From contig NZ_CP060694.1 in the NCBI RefSeq assembly GCF_014352935.1, positions 1,922,001 to 1,986,000 of the forward strand: a stretch of 64,000 bases of DNA. The letters are read 5' to 3'. Origin of the DNA: Aliarcobacter cryaerophilus (lineage in GTDB: Bacteria; Campylobacterota; Campylobacteria; Campylobacterales; Arcobacteraceae). Numbering within the stretch: position 1 is the first letter of the stretch; each line of letters starts with the position of its first letter. Made by a program: the position numbers and the translations under genes. Of the stretch, positions 35,291 to 43,460 are shown in pieces. The notes below the pieces were generated by a model. That model made no database searches. It worked only from the letters and a program-made list of their open reading frames with translations, and was not told where the DNA came from.

Positions 35291-36823
35291 GTGACTTTTC
35301 AAGACTTTAAATTTAAAGAAAATTTACAAAAAGCAATCGATGAAGCTGGTTTTAAAGAACCAAGTCCAATACAAATAGATGCAATTCCACATATACTTTT
35401 AGGAAAAGATATAGTTGGTCAAGCACATACAGGTACTGGTAAAACAGCAGCATTTGGTTTACCAGTTTTAAATCAATTAACAGGGAAAAATGCAGAAGCA
35501 GTTGTAATAGTTCCTACAAGAGAATTAGCAATGCAAGTAAGCGATGAATTATTCAAATTTGGAAAATTTCTAGGAATTAACACAGCAACTGTTTATGGTG
35601 GACAATCTTACTCAAGACAACTAAAATTAATAGAAACAGCAAGCGTTATAGTAGCAACTCCTGGAAGATTTTTAGATTTATTAAAAAATGAACATATAAA
35701 AATTAAACCAAAATTTGTAATCCTAGATGAAGCTGATGAAATGCTTGATATGGGATTTTTAGATGATATTAAAGATATTTTCACATATCTTCCAGAAGAT
35801 AGACAAACTCTACTTTTCTCAGCAACAATGCCTACAGCTATTAAAAATCTAGCAAAAACAATTTTAAAAGAGCCAGAATTTGTAACAATTACAAAATCTG
35901 ATGTTACAAATAAAAATATTACTCAAACTTTCTATGTAGTAGATGAAAAAGAAAGAGATGATGCATTAATTAGACTTTTTGATTATAAAAATCCAAAAAA
36001 ATCTATTATATTTTGTAGAACAAAAAAAGATGTTGATAGATTATCTACATTTTTATTATCTCAAGGTTTTATGGCTAAATCATTACATGGTGATATGGAA
36101 CAAAAACAAAGAGAAGAAGCTATAAAAGCATTTAAAACATCAAAACTTGAAATACTAATTGCAACAGACGTTGCAGCAAGAGGACTTGATGTAAATGATG
36201 TAACTCACGTATTTAACTATCATTTACCTTTTGATGGTGAATCATATGTTCACAGAATTGGAAGAACTGGAAGAGCAGGAAAAGATGGAATGGCTATTTC
36301 AATTGTAACACCTCATGAGTTTAGAACTCTTCAAAGAATTGAAAAAACAATTGGTGCAAAATTAGAATCAAAAGTTGTTCCAAATATTTCAACTGTTAAG
36401 CAGAAAAAAATAGATGAGCTTAAACAATCTATCTTAGATCAAGAGATAAAAGATTATGCAATAACGATTGTTGAAGAGCTAAAAGAAGAGTTTGATATTT
36501 CAACAATTGCATTTAAACTAGCTTCAATTATTGCTTCTAAAACTTATGTAAAAGGAAATAATCACATAGGAAAAAGCGAAAGTGATATAAGCAGACTAAT
36601 CGAAAATATGTTAAGAAATAGTGATAGAGGTGATGATAGAAGAGGACCTTCAAGAGGAAGAGGAAGAAGTGGTGGTGGACAAAGAAGAGATTCTGGTTCA
36701 AGAGATGATAGAGGTGGACAAAGAAGACCATCAACATCAAGAAGTAGAAGTAGCTCATCTAATTCAAATAAAGATTCATCTGACAAACCAGCAAGAAGCT
36801 CAAGACCTAGAAGAAGAGATTAA
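35291..36823 (+). CDS. DEAD-box RNA helicase (RhpA/CshA-like)
   Basis: ATP-dependent RNA helicase, 510 aa. Helicase motifs appear in order: AHTGTGKT (I), PTRELA (Ia), TPGR (Ib), DEAD in LDEADEMLDMGF (II), SAT (III), ARGLDV (V) and HRIGRTGRAGK (VI). The last 70 residues are rich in Arg, Gly, Ser and Asp, an RNA-binding tail. The start is GTG at 35291 with AAGGA upstream. Helicobacter pylori has one such helicase, RhpA, acting with RNase J, also encoded here (48909). Its neighbour is a cold-shock gene, so it may help unwind RNA in the cold. Confidence 0.93.
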   Translation: MTFQDFKFKENLQKAIDEAGFKEPSPIQIDAIPHILLGKDIVGQAHTGTGKTAAFGLPVLNQLTGKNAEAVVIVPTRELAMQVSDELFKFGKFLGINTATVYGGQSYSRQLKLIETASVIVATPGRFLDLLKNEHIKIKPKFVILDEADEMLDMGFLDDIKDIFTYLPEDRQTLLFSATMPTAIKNLAKTILKEPEFVTITKSDVTNKNITQTFYVVDEKERDDALIRLFDYKNPKKSIIFCRTKKDVDRLSTFLLSQGFMAKSLHGDMEQKQREEAIKAFKTSKLEILIATDVAARGLDVNDVTHVFNYHLPFDGESYVHRIGRTGRAGKDGMAISIVTPHEFRTLQRIEKTIGAKLESKVVPNISTVKQKKIDELKQSILDQEIKDYAITIVEELKEEFDISTIAFKLASIIASKTYVKGNNHIGKSESDISRLIENMLRNSDRGDDRRGPSRGRGRSGGGQRRDSGSRDDRGGQRRPSTSRSRSSSSNSNKDSSDKPARSSRPRRRD

Positions 36824-37250
36824 TTCTAAAAAGTTATTTCTTCATACTTATTTTCTTGCACTTAGGATTTTTAGAAGTATGTAACTTTATGATTATATGA
36901 AGAAAACTAGTAGAAATAAAGATATAAAAATTTAGAGAAAATTATTCAATTTCATAGAATTTACACTAAAAAATAGTTAAATTCTATGTATAAAAGTTTT
37001 GTAAATATTTATTTAATCGTATAATATAAATAAATTTAAAAATATTGTAAAATAGCTTGCTTTTATATTTTTATTCAGTTAGAATACTCGCCTTGAAGAT
37101 GATTTAGGGTTTTTGACTACATCTTTTGTTTGCTTTTATTGATAACTACAAGAAATTGATACTAACTTACTTAATACAAATTAAAACTCCACTTTAACTT
37201 TATAGATTACTTTTTAATTAAAGTAGAAAAATAAATTAAAAGGAAATGCC
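36824..37250 (+). promoter_or_regulatory. long leader region of the cold-shock gene
   Basis: 427 nt without a coding gene. A hairpin formed by AAAGTTA/CATACTT with AAGTATG/TAACTTT (36830-36888) follows the helicase gene and may end its transcript. A good -10 TATAAT lies at 37020-37025, which would give a 5' untranslated leader of about 215-220 nt for the cold-shock protein. Long structured leaders that act as temperature switches are known for cspA in E. coli; whether this one does so is inference. A second hairpin (TACTTT-TTAATT-AAAGTA) lies near 37206-37224. Confidence 0.5.
37020..37025 (+). promoter_or_regulatory. -10 hexamer of the cold-shock gene promoter
   Basis: TATAAT at 37020-37025, with a weak TTTTGT hexamer 17 nt upstream (36997-37002). 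Confidence 0.45.
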
Positions 37251-37469
37251 ATGGCAGATCAAAATATTGGAACAGTAAAATGGTTCAACTCAGAAAAAGG
37301 TTTTGGATTTATTCAAATAGAAAATGGAAATGATGAATTTTTCATTCACCACAGTGAAATTCAAAGTTCAGGATATGGAAGAGTATCTTTAGATGAAGGA
37401 CAAAGAGTATCTTTCGAAATTGGAAGAAATGAAAAAGGTCCTCAAGCAAAAAACGTTAGATCAATATAA
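37251..37469 (+). CDS. cold-shock protein (CspA family)
   Basis: Single-stranded nucleic-acid-binding protein, 72 aa, one OB-fold. The RNP1 motif KGFGFIQ and the RNP2 motif FFIHHSEI are both present, with [11 protein letters not shown] at the N-terminus. The ribosome site is AAGGAAATGCC. It is preceded by an unusually long leader. The protein likely acts as an RNA chaperone during cold or growth changes. Confidence 0.95.
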   Translation: MADQNIGTVKWFNSEKGFGFIQIENGNDEFFIHHSEIQSSGYGRVSLDEGQRVSFEIGRNEKGPQAKNVRSI

Positions 37470-37482
37470 CTTTTTTAAAATC

Positions 37483-37517
37483 AGATTTTTTCTAGGCTAT
37501 CTAGCTTAGAAAAATCT
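37483..37517 (+). terminator. hairpin after cold-shock gene
   Basis: AGATTTTTTCTA (37483-37494) pairs with TAGAAAAATCT (37507-37517) with one bulged T. It starts 13 nt after the stop codon. No T-run follows, so terminator activity is uncertain. Confidence 0.4.
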
Positions 37518-37604
37518 AATTCACTTAAAACTAATATAACTACAACAAATTATAATCAACTATATAAAATAGTTAAACATCAAAAAAAATTATAAAAGAG
37601 AGAA

Positions 37605-37763
37605 ATGTCAATAACAAAAATAAATTTATCAATAAAACAGTCAGTTTTATTAAGACTTATAAAAAATGGAGAGTCTCTAGAAGATGCTTCCTCAAAAGCT
37701 GGATTATGTATTAATCTTGCAAAAAATTATTTAAAACCAAAAAATCCATTTGCAATATATTAA
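37605..37763 (+). CDS. 52-aa small protein with helix-turn-helix-like sequence
   Basis: A short frame from ATG 37605 with AGAGAGAA upstream. The 52-aa product is basic, without signal peptide. Residues 11-42 (QSVLLRLIKNGESLEDASSK, then AGLCINLAKNYL) have the spacing of a helix-turn-helix of the resolvase or sigma-region-4 type, so it may bind DNA. I recognise no named family. It is a lone gene between the cold-shock gene and a second small gene. Confidence 0.5.
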   Translation: MSITKINLSIKQSVLLRLIKNGESLEDASSKAGLCINLAKNYLKPKNPFAIY

Positions 37764-37898
37764 GTTTAGAATTAGCAATAATTAATATATTCAGATACAA
37801 TCACAACAATAAAACTTTTAGAATAAAAATGAATTAATAGCGATTTTTCTTCGATTACTTCTTTAACGATTATTATACATAATTTAAAAGGTTAATAA

Positions 37899-38093
37899 AT
37901 GGGAATAATTGAAGATTACTTAATAAAGAAATATAATACTAATATGTTGATAAAAGAATATGCAATGCTTGAATTGCAGATTGACAAATTACCAAAATAT
38001 TTTGATAAACAAAGATTTATTTCTACAACAGAAATAGAAAAACTAATAAATTCTGAATCTAAAAAAGGAAAATTAAATCTTAATATTATTTAA
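37899..38093 (+). CDS. 64-aa small protein, unknown
   Basis: 64-aa soluble protein starting at ATG 37899 with AAAGG about 8 nt upstream. The sequence is mostly helical and charged (IIEDYLIKKYNTNMLIKEYA). No signal peptide, membrane segment or known motif is seen. A TATAC/TATTAT-rich stretch at 37868-37878 may be its -10 region. It lies between a small HTH-like gene and the phosphate transporter gene and is probably transcribed alone. Function unknown. Confidence 0.5.
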   Translation: MGIIEDYLIKKYNTNMLIKEYAMLELQIDKLPKYFDKQRFISTTEIEKLINSESKKGKLNLNII

Positions 38094-38203
38094 TGTTAAG
38101 GTATAATTTATCTTCTTTTCATTTTTACTTATAACTAAACTTTAAATAAGATTAATTAAACTATAATGACTTCATTACAATTTAGTTACATAAGGAAAAT
38201 AAT

Positions 38204-39787
38204 ATGGATATTAAGACCATAAAAACCATAGAAAGTGCCACCGAAAAATCTATCTCAAGCTTTGCAAAATTATCTCTCTCTTTGCTATTTTTATTAGCTG
38301 TATTTCTTTGGACATATTCATCTCACGGTAAAGTACCTGATAATACTTTTTTAATAATTGGTGCTATTTTTGGGGCTTACATGGCTTTAAATATTGGAGC
38401 AAATGATGTCGCAAATAATGTAGGACCATCAGTTGGAGCAAAAGCTTTAACCTTAACAGGTGCAATTATAATAGCAGGAATATTTGAAAGTGCTGGAGCA
38501 ATTATAGCAGGAGGTGATGTTGTAAATACAATCAAAAGTGGAATTATAGACCCAAATTTAATTGCAGATAAAAATTCATTTATTTGGGCTATGACAGCTG
38601 GACTTCTTGCTGGTGCTGTTTGGTTAAATTTTGCAACATCTATTGGAGCACCAGTTTCAACAACACATGCAATAGTTGGTGGAGTAATGGGAGCTGGAAT
38701 TGCGAGTGCTGGTTTTTCTATATTAAATTGGGGAAGTTTATTTGAAATTGCATCTTCGTGGATTATATCTCCTTTACTAGGTGGTATTGTTGCAGCTGGT
38801 TTCTTATATTTCATAAAAAAACAGATTGTTTACAAAGAGAATATGCTTGAACAAGCGCAAAAATTTGTTCCTATTTTAATTGCAATAATGACTTGGGCAT
38901 TTACAACTTATCTTATTCTAAAAGGTTTAAAACAGTTAATAAATATAGGATTTTATAGTGCTTCAGGAATAAGTATTTTATTTGCTATTGTAGCTTATTA
39001 TCTTACTAAAAATAGTATTGAAAAGAATTTATCAAATTTAACAAATGATAGATCAAGTGTTAATAAACTTTTTACTCCTGCTTTAATATTTGGTGCAGCA
39101 CTATTATCATTTGCACATGGTGCTAATGATGTTTCAAATGCAATTGGTCCACTTGCAGCTATAAATGATGCAATTATGCATGGAGGTACAAGTGTACAAG
39201 CATCTGTACCATTTTGGATTATGTTTGTTGGTGCTATAGGAATTGTAATTGGATTGGTATTATATGGACCAAGACTTATAAAAACTGTTGGTAGTGAAAT
39301 TACAGAGCTTGACCAGATGAGAGCATTTTCTGTAGCTATGGCAACAGCTGTAACAGTTATTCTTGCAAGTCAACTGGGACTTCCTGTTTCTTCTACTCAT
39401 ATTGCAATTGGTGGTGTATTTGGTGTTGGTTTTTTAAGAGAAGCTCTTGATATGAGTGAGAAAAATTATGTTCAAGATATTAGAGAGAAATTTAAAAAAC
39501 ATAAAAAAGAACTTGAAAAGGCTCAAGCAGATTTAGCTAAACTTGAAGCTATTAAAGATAAAAATAAATCTACATATATAAAAATTGTTGAGTTATTTAA
39601 AAAAATCGATGAAATAGAAGATTTAGTAAAACAAGAGAAAAAAGATTTTAAAGAGGCAAAAGGTACTAAGTATGTAAAAAGAGATGCCGTAAAGAAGATT
39701 ATTGCTGCTTGGATTATTACAGTTCCTACTTCTGCACTATTGGCTGCAGGAATTTATTATATGATTAAAGGTATAGTTGCAGTATAA
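38204..39787 (+). CDS. pit: PiT-family inorganic phosphate transporter
   Basis: Inner-membrane phosphate permease driven by H+ or Na+, 527 aa. The two inverted PiT signature repeats are present: GANDVANNVGPSVGAKALT near residue 66 and HGANDVSNAIGPLAAI near residue 305. About ten to twelve hydrophobic helices surround a long cytoplasmic coiled-coil insertion (about residues 420-490, rich in Lys and Glu) before the last helix. It is flanked by its own promoter-like TATAAT (38162) and a strong terminator. Phosphate regulation cannot be read from the promoter. Confidence 0.93.
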   Translation: MDIKTIKTIESATEKSISSFAKLSLSLLFLLAVFLWTYSSHGKVPDNTFLIIGAIFGAYMALNIGANDVANNVGPSVGAKALTLTGAIIIAGIFESAGAIIAGGDVVNTIKSGIIDPNLIADKNSFIWAMTAGLLAGAVWLNFATSIGAPVSTTHAIVGGVMGAGIASAGFSILNWGSLFEIASSWIISPLLGGIVAAGFLYFIKKQIVYKENMLEQAQKFVPILIAIMTWAFTTYLILKGLKQLINIGFYSASGISILFAIVAYYLTKNSIEKNLSNLTNDRSSVNKLFTPALIFGAALLSFAHGANDVSNAIGPLAAINDAIMHGGTSVQASVPFWIMFVGAIGIVIGLVLYGPRLIKTVGSEITELDQMRAFSVAMATAVTVILASQLGLPVSSTHIAIGGVFGVGFLREALDMSEKNYVQDIREKFKKHKKELEKAQADLAKLEAIKDKNKSTYIKIVELFKKIDEIEDLVKQEKKDFKEAKGTKYVKRDAVKKIIAAWIITVPTSALLAAGIYYMIKGIVAV

Positions 39788-39820
39788 GTAGAGTTTTCTA
39801 CTTATACTATATTTTTTTTT
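39782..39820 (+). terminator. rho-independent terminator after pit
   Basis: A perfect 11-bp stem GTATAAGTAGA/TCTACTTATAC with loop GTTT (39782-39807) is followed by TATA and nine T residues. The pit stop codon lies inside the stem. Confidence 0.9.
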
Positions 39821-39831
39821 AGGATTTTCAA

Positions 39832-40746
39832 ATAGAAGCTATTCTTTCAGTTCTTCCAATATATTTTTTTATATTTTTAGGTTTTATTGCAAAAAAAAAT
39901 TTAAAAACACAAATAGATGAGAAGACTTTAGTCTTATTATCACTATATTTTCTTCAACCAATTATGATTTTTTGGGGATTAACAAAAGAACCAATTAATT
40001 ACGAATTTGTATTATCTCCAATATTTTTTCTTATTTGTATGGGTTCAACTCTACTTTTAATGCTTTTATACTCAAAATTTTTATTCTCTTCAAAAACAGA
40101 CGAAAATATATTTTTAGCAACAGCATTAATAGGAAATACAGGAAATTTAGGAATCCCTCTAGGAATTGCTTTATTTGGTGTTGAATCAGTTCCTTATACA
40201 AGTATTATTAATATTGCAAATATCTTTTTTATGTACACAATATCTATATACTTTTTTGCAAGAGATAAGTTTAATTTTAAAGAGTCAATAAAATCAATAT
40301 TTAAAATTCCAGTTATCTGGTTTGCAATTTTTGCTTTAGCTTTTAACTATTTTGAGTTTAAAATCCCAAAAGAGTTTGATTTTGCATTACAAATGGGAGC
40401 TTATACATCTTTAACTCTTCAATTGATAATTTTTGGGACTTATTTATACAGTGTAAAAGTCAAAACTATCCCTTGGAAACTATCATTACAGATAAGTTTT
40501 GCAAAGCATATTTTACTACCAATAATCGGTATTATAGTAGTTGTTAATTTTACAAATTTTAATCCTATGATTGCGTCAATTTTAGTTATGGAATTAATGA
40601 TGCCACTAGCAGTTAATAATGTAAATTTTTCTGTAGTATACAATACAAAACCAACTGATGTAGCAGCTACAATTTTAGTATCATCTGCAATTTTTATAGC
40701 AATTCTTCATTTTTATATTGAAATAATTGATTATTTTATAGGATAA
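39832..40746 (+). CDS. AEC-family transporter with non-canonical ATA start
   Basis: Permease of the auxin efflux carrier family. The frame extends 44 codons upstream of the first ATG (39964), and these encode the first transmembrane helix (EAILSVLPIYFFIFLGFIA), which family members need. No ATG, GTG or TTG occurs in this extension, but an ATA at 39832 has AGGA 7 nt upstream, exactly where a start is expected. The full product would be 304 aa, the usual family length. Conserved NTGNLGIPLG and LMMPLAVNN segments are present. Either ATA is used, or a point mutation has impaired the gene. It is followed 3 nt later by the asparagine-synthetase-like gene. Confidence 0.75.
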   Translation: MEAILSVLPIYFFIFLGFIAKKNLKTQIDEKTLVLLSLYFLQPIMIFWGLTKEPINYEFVLSPIFFLICMGSTLLLMLLYSKFLFSSKTDENIFLATALIGNTGNLGIPLGIALFGVESVPYTSIINIANIFFMYTISIYFFARDKFNFKESIKSIFKIPVIWFAIFALAFNYFEFKIPKEFDFALQMGAYTSLTLQLIIFGTYLYSVKVKTIPWKLSLQISFAKHILLPIIGIIVVVNFTNFNPMIASILVMELMMPLAVNNVNFSVVYNTKPTDVAATILVSSAIFIAILHFYIEIIDYFIG

Positions 40747-40749
40747 AAT

Positions 40750-42342
40750 ATGAAAAAATATAATTTTGAAGATTTAACTATATATTTTGAAGGTGAAATA
40801 TATAAATATGAAGAGTATTTAAGAAGTGATACTGCTGAAATTTTAAAAGATTTATATATAAAATACTCATTTGATTTTGTATCAAAACTTGATGGAGTTT
40901 TTGCTTTTTGTATCTATGATAAAATAAAAGATCTTTACTTTTGTTCAAGAGATAGATTTGGAAATATTCCATTTTATTACCACATACAAAATGAAAAATT
41001 TATATTTTCAACTTCTATAAAAGATATTCTAAAAGAGCTTCCAAATTTGCCAAAATTAAATAAAATTGCTCTTAGCAAGTATATTCAACATTTCTCTACA
41101 TTTGGTGAAGATACATTTTATTGTGATATTTTTAAGCTTGAAGATAGTTCATATCTGATTTTTGAACCAAAAAAAGATTTAATCAAAAAGAAATATTATA
41201 AAATTAATACATATAAAGCCGTAAACGATGAAAATATAGCTTTAAATGAGTTAGAAGAGCTTTTATACTCCGCAATTGAAAAAAGGCTTATATCGTCTCC
41301 TAGCACACTTTTAAGTGGAGGAGTTGATAGCTCTCTTATATCTTCAATTTATACAAAAATATCTGGTAGAAAAATAGATACTTTTAGTATTGGTTATAAT
41401 GAATACAAAAACTATTGTGAACTTCCATATGCCAAAATTACTTCAAATCATATAAAATCAAATCATCACGAAATAATAATTGATAAAAAGAACTATATAG
41501 ATAGTTTTTATAATACTTTAGAGTTTTTTGATGAACCTCATGGAGATAGTGCTGCTGTTCCACTAAATTTTTTATTAAAAAATGTTAAAGATTTTGGTGT
41601 AAATTCACTCCTATCTGGAGAAGGTGCTGATGAGCTTTTTTTTGGTTATGACAACTATGCAAAGTTTTTAAAGTACTATAATTTTGAAAAATCTTTATCA
41701 AAAGAACAAAATGAATTTTTAAATGAAATTATATCAGCTTTGCAAAATAATACAAAAGAGAGTGAATATTTAAGAAGAGTTGTAAAAAAACAAAATATAT
41801 ATAACTCTTTTGGAGAGATTTTTAATGATATTCAAAAAAGAAAGTTATTTGTAAAAGTTCCAACATTTAAAAGTGAAACACCAAAGCAAGACTTTGTTGA
41901 TAATATGAGTTATATTGATTTAAAACTTTGGGTTTCAAATCCTGTTTTAACAAAAGTTTACAAAGTTTCAAAAGAGAACTCTTTGCAAATTCATACTCCA
42001 TTTTTGGATAATGATTTACTTAAATATGTTTTTAGTATTGAAAGTTCAATAAAAATGGGGAATACAAATAAATATTTACTTAAAAAAATTGGATCAAAAT
42101 ATATTCCTGAACAAATTATAAATAGAACAAAAAAAGGCTTTAACTCACCTTTTAATGAGTGGCTTCAAGATGAATTTGGAAGCTCTATTTTAGATACTAT
42201 TTTGGAAGTAAATAGACAAACTGGATTTTTTAATGAAAATTATTTAAGACAAATTTATACACTTGCTAGTTCAAATAAATTTAAACAGCATCTGTACTCA
42301 CTTTTTGTTTTCTCTTTGTGGTACAAAAAAGTATATCTTTAG
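40750..42342 (+). CDS. asparagine-synthetase-like protein lacking the glutaminase cysteine
   Basis: 530-aa protein of the asparagine synthetase B family. The C-terminal ATP-pyrophosphatase domain is well formed: PP-loop SGGVDSS at 189-195, and SGEGADELFFGYDNY near 285. The N-terminal class II amidotransferase domain is truncated. The protein begins at a point equivalent to the F-GEIY strand, so the first 60-70 residues, including the catalytic Cys after the initiator Met and the RGPD loop, are absent. Later pieces (KLDGVFAFCIYD, CSRDRFGNIPFYY) remain. It cannot use glutamine in the normal way. It may use ammonia or act on another substrate. Confidence 0.82.
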   Translation: MKKYNFEDLTIYFEGEIYKYEEYLRSDTAEILKDLYIKYSFDFVSKLDGVFAFCIYDKIKDLYFCSRDRFGNIPFYYHIQNEKFIFSTSIKDILKELPNLPKLNKIALSKYIQHFSTFGEDTFYCDIFKLEDSSYLIFEPKKDLIKKKYYKINTYKAVNDENIALNELEELLYSAIEKRLISSPSTLLSGGVDSSLISSIYTKISGRKIDTFSIGYNEYKNYCELPYAKITSNHIKSNHHEIIIDKKNYIDSFYNTLEFFDEPHGDSAAVPLNFLLKNVKDFGVNSLLSGEGADELFFGYDNYAKFLKYYNFEKSLSKEQNEFLNEIISALQNNTKESEYLRRVVKKQNIYNSFGEIFNDIQKRKLFVKVPTFKSETPKQDFVDNMSYIDLKLWVSNPVLTKVYKVSKENSLQIHTPFLDNDLLKYVFSIESSIKMGNTNKYLLKKIGSKYIPEQIINRTKKGFNSPFNEWLQDEFGSSILDTILEVNRQTGFFNENYLRQIYTLASSNKFKQHLYSLFVFSLWYKKVYL

Positions 42343-42351
42343 ATTGTTTAT

Positions 42352-42402
42352 TTAATATATACTAAAGGCTGTTATTCCAATTTGATATTCTTGTGCAACC
42401 AT
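42352..42402 (-). other. 16-codon open frame, possible gene remnant
   Basis: Directly after the frame-broken gene upstream, an ATG (42402) with AAGGA about 8 nt before it opens a frame of 16 codons (MVAQEYQIGITAFSIY) and then stops. Good start signals with a premature end suggest the 5' scrap of a lost gene, or a very small peptide. I cannot identify it. Confidence 0.2.
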
Positions 42403-42405
42403 CTT

Positions 42406-42771
42406 TTAATCCTTGTTTTTATCTACAAAATGTATAAATATCTCATCTGCTTGTTTTTTTAAATTAGGACAATATATTAGTTTTTTAATAATAGCCAATA
42501 CCCAACCATTTCCATCAAAAATATATTTAAGATCTTCATCTTTGTCTTTTGACATACTTAACTCTTTTAACCTATCTAATAAAATCTTATTTTTAATATC
42601 ACTACAATTTAAACTTTTATTATTATTTTGAAAAGCATCTATTATTATAATCTCGTACAAAATTCTTATCTCATTATAAATATAAAACTCTTTACTTAAT
42701 TTTTGTTTTGCTAGAGGTAGATATCTATTTGAAAATTTTTTGTATATTGGATATATATATATATATATATA
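42406..42771 (-). pseudogene. C-terminal part of the frame-broken membrane protein gene
   Basis: Open frame that begins inside the AT repeat and runs to a stop at 42406, encoding about 120 residues (PIYKKFSNRYLPLAKQKL at its start, ending HFVDKNKD). It is in the frame that would follow the upstream gene if the repeat had one more AT unit or two fewer. A TTG at 42660 could start a short 84-aa product, but it has no ribosome site, so I read this as the detached C-terminal part of the gene at 42725-43402. Confidence 0.6.
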
Positions 42772-43402
42772 TTAAATTTCTTAAATGTTCTTCATCATAC
42801 TTCTCTTCATTTTCATAATTTTCTAATTTACCTCTAGCTGAAAGAGATAATTCATTTAATAAATCTATCATAAAATCAAATTTATATTCTGTTACTCTTG
42901 GTACATCGTAATTAAAATCATTTATCGCAAATCTTTTTATCTTATCTACTATTTCTTCATAATGTTTTTTATATTCTTCTTTTGTCAAAGTTGTTTTAAA
43001 AGCCATTGACATATCTCTTCTATCTGGTATTCCACCTATTCCATATATTCCTCTATAAAGTATCACATACCAATACACATCTTCTGCTGATGTTTCTGGA
43101 AGCAAAGATTTTCCTTTTTCATACTCTTCATTCATCTTATTAAATAATGGTCTCATTAAAAAATTATCATAATCTACAAATCTATGTAAATTTAAAATAT
43201 AATTCTTATATTCCATTGATTTTATAAAATGCTCTGTTGCTTGTGGATTTGGTGATTTATCTAAAGGAAATTCATTTGATAACATATTGATTGTGCTTTT
43301 TGAGAAAGTAGATATATAACTAAAAGTAAATAGCACTAATAAAATCAATATAATATATCTTATTCTTAATCTTTTAAACAGTTCTCTAAACAAAAATCTC
43401 AT
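42725..43402 (-). CDS. membrane-anchored protein of unknown function, frame-broken at an AT repeat
   Basis: 225-aa product as now encoded. An N-terminal membrane helix (about residues 13-34, RYIILILLVLFTFSYISTF) is followed by a soluble, mostly helical domain with NLHRFVDYDNFLMRPLFNKM and VYWYVILYRGIYGIGGIPDRRD. No family is recognised. The last 15 residues (IYIYIYISNIQ) come from an (AT)11 repeat and look artificial. The frame continues beyond it in another phase for about 120 residues. With 9 or 12 AT units the two parts join into one 330-332-aa protein. Confidence 0.7.
   Translation of the reverse strand: MRFLFRELFKRLRIRYIILILLVLFTFSYISTFSKSTINMLSNEFPLDKSPNPQATEHFIKSMEYKNYILNLHRFVDYDNFLMRPLFNKMNEEYEKGKSLLPETSAEDVYWYVILYRGIYGIGGIPDRRDMSMAFKTTLTKEEYKKHYEEIVDKIKRFAINDFNYDVPRVTEYKFDFMIDLLNELSLSARGKLENYENEEKYDEEHLRNLIYIYIYISNIQKIFK
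42751..42772. repeat. (AT)11 dinucleotide repeat inside a gene
   Basis: Eleven AT units in a row (22 nt) at the point where the reading frame of the membrane protein breaks. Changes of one or two units would switch between truncated and full-length forms. Confidence 0.9.
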
Positions 43403-43441
43403 TTATATTTCCCCTAATATATAAAAATTTTTATATGTTAA

Positions 43442-43457
43442 TGTTTCCCGTGAAACA
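43442..43457. promoter_or_regulatory. parS-like site, one mismatch
   Basis: TGTTTCCCGTGAAACA differs from the ParB-binding consensus TGTTTCACGTGAAACA at one position (the seventh). It lies between the membrane protein and the Phd-type antitoxin genes. A perfect copy is 4.8 kb away at 48260. Confidence 0.65.
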
Positions 43458-43460
43458 TTG

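Noticed and set aside
36537-36884. Several frames over the helicase C-terminus on both strands
   Set aside because: They arise from the AGA/GAT-rich Arg/Gly/Ser tail read in other frames; composition is extreme and no ribosome sites are present.
38377-38814. 145-aa reverse frame inside pit
   Set aside because: It mirrors the repetitive hydrophobic codons of the phosphate transporter and has no start signals or recognisable domain.
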